DNA from: an uncultured Clostridia bacterium
GTDB lineage: Bacteria; Bacillota; Clostridia; Christensenellales; UBA1242
Reading direction: 5' to 3'
Assembly: GCA_934771675.1 (NCBI GenBank)
Contig: CAKVMF010000058.1
Location: 1 to 6,214, forward strand
DNA length: 6,214 bases
Of this stretch, positions 1 to 4,806 are shown in pieces; position 1 is the stretch's first letter, and every line of letters begins with the position of its first letter. Below the pieces are notes generated by a model. That model did no database searches and was not told the DNA's origin. It was given only the letters and a program-made list of their open reading frames with translations. The position numbers and the translations under genes were made by a program.

Positions 1-2
1 CC

Positions 3-32
3 CATATAATGCCTCCCTTTTGAAGCATTATA
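3..32 (-). promoter_or_regulatory. Translation start region of a gene leaving the window at the left edge
   Basis: On the minus strand an AAAGGGAGG Shine-Dalgarno sequence (12-20) lies 6 nt upstream of an ATG (3-5). This is the geometry of a real start, with only ATG and two further bases of the gene inside the window. A perfect TATAAT (27-32, minus) lies just upstream and could be a -10 box, but I find no convincing -35, and it would leave a leader of only about 15 nt before the ATG. The 8-bp arms TATAATGC (5-12 and 25-32) form a perfect inverted repeat. In a longer transcript this would fold with most of the ribosome site in the loop. No terminator is visible between this start and the DUF308 stop 92 bp upstream, so read-through from that gene is also possible. 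The product is unknown. Confidence 0.5.
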
Positions 33-97
33 CACCAGCCAATACCAAAATTTTTCACATATGCAAAATAAGACAATTTTTGACAAAATTTAACAAA

Positions 98-682
98 CTA
101 TTTAACTTCGTAGTCTGTGAAATCCTCGCCGTTTGATTTAATAAACTTTTTAACTCTCTTGATTTCTCTGTGAAGAGCAAAAATCAAAATCAAATTAAGA
201 AGTCCATCAAGAGCAACAGAAACACCAAAGTAAATCATCAAGATATTTGTTGCAACTGATGTGTTGCAAAGAATAATTGTTGTTACGCCAAGTGCAAACA
301 TAAATAGTCCTGCAATCATATCAATCCACCAATATTTGTCGTGAACTTCTTTAACATCAAATGAATAGCCAAATCTTTCAAGACCATTAAGAGCAACAAC
401 AAGTCCAACACCAAACACAAAGAATGATGGAACAAAAATAATAAGCAAGCCAAGACCAATGCAGAACACGCCGTTTATGAGCATCATAGATTCTCTAAAC
501 AAAACCGGTGTGAAACTATAAACAAATATTCCAATTGTTCCATATGCAATCAAGCAGATTGATGCAATTGTTTCAATTACGCTTAATGATTCGTTTGGAA
601 TTACACAAAACAATATTCCAAGAATAATAGCTGCAACTGACATTACTATTGATTTAATTTTTTCCCTTTTTAAAATATTCAT
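98..682 (-). CDS. DUF308/HdeD-like six-helix membrane protein
   Basis: A 194-residue integral membrane protein. Hydrophobic segments fall at about residues 11-28, 35-56, 67-84, 85-102, 118-137 and 144-170, giving six helices after a short basic N-terminus (MNILKREKIK). The tail from 171 is charged and probably cytoplasmic. Length, helix spacing and the repeated small-residue pattern (LGxxFxxIP, GLxxFALGV) match the DUF308 family, which includes E. coli HdeD. HdeD is linked to acid resistance, but most members have no known function, so I assign none. The start is well supported: AGAGGTGAT (686-694, minus) pairs with the 16S 3' end and sits 3 nt before the ATG, with its GAGG core about 7 nt away. 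A terminator separates it from nfnL upstream, so it is probably its own transcription unit. The stop is TAG. Confidence 0.75.
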   Translation of the reverse strand: MNILKREKIKSIVMSVAAIILGILFCVIPNESLSVIETIASICLIAYGTIGIFVYSFTPVLFRESMMLINGVFCIGLGLLIIFVPSFFVFGVGLVVALNGLERFGYSFDVKEVHDKYWWIDMIAGLFMFALGVTTIILCNTSVATNILMIYFGVSVALDGLLNLILIFALHREIKRVKKFIKSNGEDFTDYEVK

Positions 683-702
683 AATATCACCTCTGATTTT
701 AG

Positions 703-711
703 TTTATCACA
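703..711 (-). promoter_or_regulatory. Candidate extended -10 promoter for the DUF308 gene
   Basis: The minus strand reads TGTGATAAA, an extended -10 (TGn) with a 4/6 match to TATAAT, about 20 nt upstream of the DUF308 start codon. The -35 region is poor. The main argument is positional: the terminator at about 725-763 should stop nfn transcripts, so a promoter is expected between it and the gene. Confidence 0.3.
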
Positions 712-724
712 AAAATTTGATTTT

Positions 725-763
725 GATAAGAAAAAAAGAACCCTTTTTCAAGAGTTCTTTTTC
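725..763 (-). terminator. Rho-independent terminator of the nfnS-nfnL operon
   Basis: The arms at 733-741 and 754-762 pair perfectly over 9 bp (AAAAAGAAC with GTTCTTTTT). One mismatch and one further G-C pair extend the stem toward the loop. On the minus strand the stem is followed by a T-rich run (TTTTTTTCTTATC). It lies about 145 bp beyond the nfnL stop. The plus-strand side also has a short T run, but no plus-strand gene ends here. Confidence 0.7.
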
Positions 764-906
764 GTTAACCAATTTATCCTGCAACAACCTTATTTTAAAA
801 ATAAATATTTTACAAATAAACATGTGTTGTAACAGCAAAAATTTATTTTTTTCAATTATTTTGCATTTTTGTTAAATTTTATTTAATTTTTTATTCAAAA
901 TAATCA
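763..906. other. AT-rich 3' region after nfnL, no gene
   Basis: This stretch between the nfnL stop and its terminator is very AT-rich. I see no open frame with a ribosome site, no structured RNA and no convincing promoter. TGTTGTAACA (about 825-834) is a nearly symmetric decamer, but it is isolated and unassigned. Confidence 0.5.
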
Positions 907-2340
907 TTATTTGCGTTTTTTGTTTTTGATATATTCATCAATTGCAAGTCCTGCAACCTTTCCAGCTCCCATTGCAGAGATAACTGTTGCAGCGCCAGTA
1001 ACAGCATCACCACCAGCATACACACCATCTCTGGTTGTTTTTCCGGTTTCTTCTTCAACAATGATTCCACCATGTGAATTTACATCAAGACCTTCTGTTG
1101 TTGTTTTGATAAGTGGGTTTGGAGATGTTCCAATAGACATAATAACTGTGTCAACTGGAATTTCAAATTCGCTTCCAGGAATTTCAACTGGTCTGCGTCT
1201 TCCCCTTTCATCAGGTTCACCAAGTTGCATTTTGATACACTTGATTGCGGTTACAAATCCATTCTTTGGATCTTTTCTATCATCCTTATTTTCATATCCC
1301 AAAACTTCAACTGGGTTGGTCAAAAGTTTAAATTCAACACCTTCTTCTTTTGCATGTTCAACTTCTTCGTGTCTAGCAGGAAGTTCTTCTTCACTACGTC
1401 TATAAACAATATAAACTTTTTTAGCGCCAAGTCTAAGAGCAGTTCTTGCAGCATCCATAGCAACATTTCCACCACCAACAACAGCAACAACCCCACCCTT
1501 CATAATTGGGGTAACAGGATGTTCTTCATAAGCTTTCATAAGATTGCTTCTGGTTAAAAATTCATTTGCTGAATAAACACCATTATATTCTTCACCAGGA
1601 ATACCCATAAATCTTGGAAGTCCTGCGCCAGAACCGATAAACACAGCTTCATTGCCCATTTCAAAAAGTTCATCAACGGTCAATGTTTTTCCAATAACCA
1701 TGTTTGTTTCAATTTTAACACCAAGAGATTTTAATTTATCAACTTCTTTTTGAACAATTGATTTTGGAAGTCTGAACTCAGGAATACCATAAACCAAAAC
1801 ACCACCAGCTCTGTGAAGTGCTTCATAAATGGTTACATCATAACCTTTTTTTGCAAGGTCACCTGCACAAGTAAGTCCTGATGGGCCAGAACCAACAACG
1901 GCAACTTTGTGTCCGTTTGGAGCTTCTCTAACTTCTTTTCCGTCGCTGTGCATATTGTGCCAGTCAGCAACAAATCTTTCGAGTCTGCCGATTCCAACAG
2001 GTTCACCTTTGATGCCCCTTACACATTTTGATTCACATTGTGTTTCTTGAGGGCAAACTCTTCCGCAAACAGCAGGAAGGGTTGATGATTCAGCAATAAT
2101 TTGATATGCCCCCTCAAAGTCACCTTCACGAACTTTTTGAATAAATGCAGGAATATGAATTCTTACAGGACAACCTGCAGAACATGGCATATTTACACAA
2201 TTAAGACAACGTTTTGCTTCATCAATAGCAGTTGCTTCATCATAGCCAAGTGCAACTTCATCAAAGTTGTGTGCACGAACTTTTGGATCTTGAGTTGGCA
2301 TTGGATTTTTTTCCATTTTCATATTAGGAATAACAGGCAT
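907..2340 (-). CDS. nfnL: NADH-dependent ferredoxin:NADP+ oxidoreductase, large subunit (NfnL/NfnB, GltD family)
   Basis: A 477-residue iron-sulfur flavoprotein of the GltA/GltD family. Residues 45-57 hold CxxCx4Cx3C (C45, C48, C53, C57) and residues 92-106 hold C92, C96, C102 and C106, the ligand sets of two [4Fe-4S] clusters. E121, in the segment PVGIGRLERF, aligns by eye with the position that supplies a non-Cys ligand (Gln in dihydropyrimidine dehydrogenase, Glu in Nfn). The FAD-site Rossmann motif GSGPSG is at 150-155, the second nucleotide motif GGGNVA at 289-294, RR at 314-315 (typical of NADPH phosphate binding), and the C-terminal FAD motif YAGGD at 441-445. In Nfn this subunit carries the bifurcating flavin and reacts with NADPH and ferredoxin. 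The start at 2340 is chosen because AAGGAGG precedes it by 9 nt; an open frame extends further upstream into nfnS but does not fit the family N-terminus. No large glutamate synthase subunit is nearby and nfnS directly precedes it, so Nfn is favoured over GltD. SudAB-type sulfide dehydrogenase is the main alternative name. Confidence 0.9.
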   Translation of the reverse strand: MPVIPNMKMEKNPMPTQDPKVRAHNFDEVALGYDEATAIDEAKRCLNCVNMPCSAGCPVRIHIPAFIQKVREGDFEGAYQIIAESSTLPAVCGRVCPQETQCESKCVRGIKGEPVGIGRLERFVADWHNMHSDGKEVREAPNGHKVAVVGSGPSGLTCAGDLAKKGYDVTIYEALHRAGGVLVYGIPEFRLPKSIVQKEVDKLKSLGVKIETNMVIGKTLTVDELFEMGNEAVFIGSGAGLPRFMGIPGEEYNGVYSANEFLTRSNLMKAYEEHPVTPIMKGGVVAVVGGGNVAMDAARTALRLGAKKVYIVYRRSEEELPARHEEVEHAKEEGVEFKLLTNPVEVLGYENKDDRKDPKNGFVTAIKCIKMQLGEPDERGRRRPVEIPGSEFEIPVDTVIMSIGTSPNPLIKTTTEGLDVNSHGGIIVEEETGKTTRDGVYAGGDAVTGAATVISAMGAGKVAGLAIDEYIKNKKRK

Positions 2341-2356
2341 TTTACTTAACCTCCTT
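2338..2356 (-). promoter_or_regulatory. Ribosome binding site of nfnL inside the end of nfnS
   Basis: The last nfnS codons (AAG GAG GTT AAG TAA) themselves form the AAGGAGG Shine-Dalgarno sequence of nfnL. The stop is followed by a single base and then the nfnL ATG. This layout implies translational coupling of the two subunits and fixes the nfnL start at 2340. Confidence 0.85.
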
Positions 2357-3184
2357 TTTGAATAAATTGCAGGTTTCTTCGTAAGCATGTCTTTCAAAAT
2401 CTGCGTAGATTCTGTTTCTTTGCATCATTTCATCAAAGTTAACTTTATATCCATCAAAATCTGGGCCATCAACACAGGCAAATTTCATTTCGCCGTCAAC
2501 CATAAGCCTGCAGCACCCACACATTCCAGTTCCATCAATCATTATTGGATTCATTGAAACAATGCATGGAACATTGTATTTTTTTGCTGTCATAACAACA
2601 AATTTCATCATAACAAGTGGTCCAATTGCATAGATTTTGTCAAACTTTTTTCCAGATGCTAAAAGTTTTTCAAGTGGAACGCAAACGTTTCCAGCTTCGC
2701 CATAACTTCCATCGTCAGTCATAACATGAAATTCATTTGAACAAGCCTTGAACTCATCTTCCAAAATGACAAGGTCTTTGTTTCTAAAACCAATAATGTT
2801 TGTTACATGAGCTCCTTCATCATAGAGTTTTTGAGCAACAGGATGAGCAATTGCACATCCAACACCACCACCAACAACAATGGCATTTTTAACATTTTCA
2901 GTTTCAGTCTCCTTGCCAAGTGGACCAACGAAATCTTCAATGTATTCGCCAGCTTCTTTGTGTTTAAGTTTTTCAGTCGTGCTTCCAACCACTTGGAAAA
3001 TAATTTTGACAAGTCCATTTTTTCTATCAAAACCAGCAACGGTAAGCGGGATTCTTTCACCTTCGCTATCCACTCTCAAAATGATGAATTGACCAGGTTG
3101 TGCTTTTTTTGCCACAAATGGTGCTTCAATATCCATCATTACAACAGTGGGATTTAAAAATTTTTTGTTAACAATTTTAAACAT
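2342..3184 (-). CDS. nfnS: NADH-dependent ferredoxin:NADP+ oxidoreductase, small subunit (NfnS/NfnA)
   Basis: A 280-residue ferredoxin-reductase-like protein, related to PyrK and annotated in many genomes as sulfide/dihydroorotate dehydrogenase-like FAD/NAD-binding protein. RIPLTVAG (44-51) is the FAD-binding stretch and VGGGVGCAIAHP (104-115) the NAD(P)-binding loop. The C-terminal [2Fe-2S] segment has D217 in IDGTGMCGCC followed by C222, C224, C225 and C237. Known Nfn small subunits use one Asp and three Cys, which fits D217, C222, C225 and C237, with C224 extra. With NfnL it catalyses reversible NADPH production from NADH and reduced ferredoxin in the cytoplasm. I start at 3184 because the family fold begins with MFKIVNKKF; the frame is open 48 codons further upstream but that extension looks non-coding. 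The ribosome site is unusual, GGGGGAA, which can pair with CCUCC through a G-U pair. The gene ends one base before nfnL, in the order typical of nfn operons. Confidence 0.9.
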   Translation of the reverse strand: MFKIVNKKFLNPTVVMMDIEAPFVAKKAQPGQFIILRVDSEGERIPLTVAGFDRKNGLVKIIFQVVGSTTEKLKHKEAGEYIEDFVGPLGKETETENVKNAIVVGGGVGCAIAHPVAQKLYDEGAHVTNIIGFRNKDLVILEDEFKACSNEFHVMTDDGSYGEAGNVCVPLEKLLASGKKFDKIYAIGPLVMMKFVVMTAKKYNVPCIVSMNPIMIDGTGMCGCCRLMVDGEMKFACVDGPDFDGYKVNFDEMMQRNRIYADFERHAYEETCNLFKKEVK

Positions 3185-3204
3185 ACTTCCCCCAAAATAT
3201 TTTA

Positions 3205-3225
3205 TTGTTAATTTTATATTAACAC
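3205..3225. repeat. Inverted repeat upstream of nfnS, possible operator
   Basis: GTTAAT (3207-3212) and ATTAAC (3218-3223) are perfect inverted arms around 5 nt. The wider sequence reads TTGTTAA-N7-TTAACAC. The half-sites resemble the clostridial consensus of the redox regulator Rex (TTGTTAA-N4-TTAACAA), which would suit an NADH-linked operon, but the spacing is 3 nt too long. It overlaps the proximal candidate -10 (3213-3218) of nfnS. The region is AT-rich, so chance is a real alternative. Confidence 0.35.
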
Positions 3226-3243
3226 AGTTAAAATTTTTTTCAA
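3213..3243 (-). promoter_or_regulatory. Proximal candidate promoter of the nfn operon
   Basis: On the minus strand, TTGAAA (3238-3243) and TATAAA (3213-3218) are separated by 19 nt, slightly longer than ideal. Transcription would start about 20 nt before the nfnS ATG. It competes with the distal candidate at 3291-3321. Confidence 0.35.
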
Positions 3244-3290
3244 AATAAATATTTGAAATAGTCAAAAAAGAACCAAATTGTTTTTGCCAA

Positions 3291-3321
3291 ATTATAGACA
3301 TTTTGACCATGTTTGTGCTAA
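3291..3321 (-). promoter_or_regulatory. Distal candidate promoter of the nfn operon
   Basis: The minus strand has a perfect TATAAT (3291-3296) and a 4/6 -35 match, TTAGCA (3316-3321), with a 19-nt spacer. Use of this promoter would give a leader of about 100 nt before nfnS. Its two boxes overlap the boxes of the candidate coaE promoter on the other strand. Confidence 0.4.
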
Positions 3322-3324
3322 AAT
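3295..3324 (+). promoter_or_regulatory. Candidate promoter of coaE-SDR
   Basis: TAGACA (3295-3300, 5/6 match to TTGACA), an 18-nt spacer and TAAAAT (3319-3324, 5/6 match to TATAAT) preceded by TGC make an extended -10 promoter. The predicted start is near 3331, giving a leader of about 85 nt before coaE. Confidence 0.5.
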
Positions 3325-3415
3325 TCAATTACCACTAAATAGAATTTCAAATAAAGTGCATTTTTATAAATTTTTTGTTAAAAATTATAAAAAATTCATC
3401 GGTTTAAGGAAAATT

Positions 3416-4009
3416 ATGAAGATTATTGGAGTTGTAGGAAAAAGCGGTTCAGGAAAATCAACACTTGCCGAAATGCTGTCAAATGTGCTGAATGGAACTC
3501 ATATTGATTTTGACAATGTTTCACACCAGGTTTTGAAAACTAAAGAATATAAAAAGTTCATAAAAGATAATTTTGGCGAGTCTGTTTTTGATGGTGAAGA
3601 AATTGATAGAAAAAAACTCGGCAATATTGTATTTAACGATGCAAGAAAACTTGAACTTATAAACAAAAAGTCTGAAACAATAATGGAAAAAATCATCGAC
3701 AAAACATTAGAAAAATCACCTGCACCATATGTTGTTTTTGACTACGCTCTTTTGCCAAAAATGAAATATTTCAAAATGTGCAATTTCAAAATATTGGTAA
3801 CCGCAGACCTTGAAACAAGATTCAACCGAACCACTTTGAGAGATAAAATTTCAAAAGAATATTTTGATATAAGAGACGCTAGTATTGATGAATTTAATGC
3901 AAAAGATTTTGATTTTGTTGTAAAAAATGATGGATTTAAGGCAGATTTAAACACAAAAATGCTAGAAATTGCGAAAAAAATAAAACAAATGGAGAACACA
4001 AATGCTTAA
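3416..4009 (+). CDS. coaE: Dephospho-CoA kinase (CoaE), divergent
   Basis: A 197-residue P-loop kinase, close to the usual 200 residues of CoaE, which phosphorylates dephospho-CoA in the last step of coenzyme A synthesis in the cytoplasm. The Walker A motif GKSGSGKST is at 8-16. DFDNVSHQVL (31-40) corresponds to the CoaE segment with the catalytic Asp and following His (usually DADxxxH). FGESVFDGEEIDRKKLG (53-69) and IVFND (71-75) match the family's FG...DG.IDR..L...VF. LRDKIS (141-146) and DFVVKNDG (166-173) match the RD.(I/V)(S/T) and AD.VI.N.G segments. Differences from typical CoaE: the HP after IVFND is absent (SETIM instead), PLLFE is ALLPK (111-115), and the lid-region Gln is missing. 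The start is set by AAGGA (3406-3410), 5 nt before the ATG; the frame is open further upstream but the P-loop strand begins here. It overlaps the next gene by 8 bp. Another nucleoside or nucleotide kinase is possible but less likely. Confidence 0.75.
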   Translation: MKIIGVVGKSGSGKSTLAEMLSNVLNGTHIDFDNVSHQVLKTKEYKKFIKDNFGESVFDGEEIDRKKLGNIVFNDARKLELINKKSETIMEKIIDKTLEKSPAPYVVFDYALLPKMKYFKMCNFKILVTADLETRFNRTTLRDKISKEYFDIRDASIDEFNAKDFDFVVKNDGFKADLNTKMLEIAKKIKQMENTNA

Positions 4010-4736
4010 AAAGACTGTTATAATCACTGGCGGATTTGGAGATATTGGAAAAGCCACCGCTCTTGAATTTGCAAAAAACAATTATAATGTTGCACTAACA
4101 TATCTAAACAGTTTTGACACAAACTTTATTGCAGAATTAAAAAATCTTGGTGCAGATGTTCTGGCACTTCGATGCGATCAAACAAATGAAAGTGAAATCA
4201 TAAATTTTGTAAGCACAGCATCAAAAGAGTTTGAATATATTGACGCATGTGTATGTGCTGCAGGCAAAGCCGAAAGTGAAGATCTATTAACTTACAAATC
4301 AACAGAAATGATTGACGAAATGATAAGCACAAACTTAAGAGGAACAATTTTGTTTAACAGAGAGATTTTAAAGTTGTTTATTAAGCAAAAACACGGTTCT
4401 ATTGTCAACGTTTCTTCAATTTATGGAGAATATGGCGGAAGCATGGAAAGCACTTATTCAGCATGCAAAGCTGGCATTATTGGGCTCACAAAATCACTTG
4501 CAACCGAAGTTGCACCACTTGTTCGTGTGAACGCTGTTGCACCGGGCTATATTGAAACAAAGATGACTTCTCACCTTTCAGTTGAAACGAAAGATTATGT
4601 AAAAAATCAAACTCCACTTGCAAGACTCGGAACACCAGATGATGTTGCAAAAGCAATTTATTTTTTGGCAAGCGACAACGCATCATTCATAACCGGCGAA
4701 GTTTTGGATGTTTCAGGCGGAGCAACAAAACTATAA
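4002..4736 (+). CDS. Short-chain dehydrogenase/reductase, FabG- or YmfI-like
   Basis: A 244-residue classical SDR, a typical length for FabG (3-oxoacyl-ACP reductase). The nucleotide-binding motif is TGGFGDIG (9-16), with Asp at 14 where TGxxxGxG expects Gly. CAAG (85-88) replaces the usual NNAG. The catalytic residues are all present: N111, S139, Y152 and K156, numbered by alignment to E. coli FabG. RVNAVAPGYIETKM (175-188) and FITGEVLDVSGG (229-240) are standard family segments. The region around the active site, SSIYGEYGGSMESTYSACKAG in outline (138-158), has the S-x-E-x-x-Y-S-A pattern I associate with YmfI-type reductases (EF-P 5-aminopentanone reductase) rather than FabG's GQANYAASKAG. 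No fab genes or efp are adjacent, so the substrate is open. Translation starts inside the end of coaE with GGAGA (3991-3995), 6 nt upstream, which suggests coupling. A terminator follows. Confidence 0.8.
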   Translation: MLKKTVIITGGFGDIGKATALEFAKNNYNVALTYLNSFDTNFIAELKNLGADVLALRCDQTNESEIINFVSTASKEFEYIDACVCAAGKAESEDLLTYKSTEMIDEMISTNLRGTILFNREILKLFIKQKHGSIVNVSSIYGEYGGSMESTYSACKAGIIGLTKSLATEVAPLVRVNAVAPGYIETKMTSHLSVETKDYVKNQTPLARLGTPDDVAKAIYFLASDNASFITGEVLDVSGGATKL

Positions 4737-4762
4737 ATTTTAATACAAATTTTAATCACAAA

Positions 4763-4797
4763 AAAAATTCTAGGATTTTCCTAGAATTTTTCTTTTT
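4763..4797. terminator. Bidirectional rho-independent terminator between convergent genes
   Basis: The arms at 4763-4775 and 4779-4791 pair perfectly over 13 bp with a 3-nt loop; the core is TTCTAGGA / TCCTAGAA. The plus strand continues with a T-rich run (TTTTTCTTTTTTC). On the minus strand the A run at 4760-4767 gives a T tract. It serves the coaE-SDR pair on the plus strand and the surface-protein gene on the minus strand, whose stop is at 4807. Confidence 0.85.
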
Positions 4798-4806
4798 TCT
4801 TTATTT

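Noticed and set aside
911..1405. Long plus-strand open frame antisense to nfnL
   Set aside because: It is the mirror of the nfnL coding frame, with low-complexity Ser/Pro-rich translation, no ribosome site and no family resemblance.
2341..2397. Upstream extension of nfnL by 19 residues
   Set aside because: It would lie inside nfnS and lacks the ribosome site; AAGGAGG points to the ATG at 2340.
3165..3174. Perfect palindrome TTGTTAACAA inside the start of nfnS
   Set aside because: It is explained by the codons for Ile-Val-Asn-Lys and has no spacer, so it is not a usual operator.
3185..3328. Upstream extension of nfnS by 48 residues
   Set aside because: It runs through promoter-like AT-rich sequence, and the family N-terminus begins at MFKIVNKKF.
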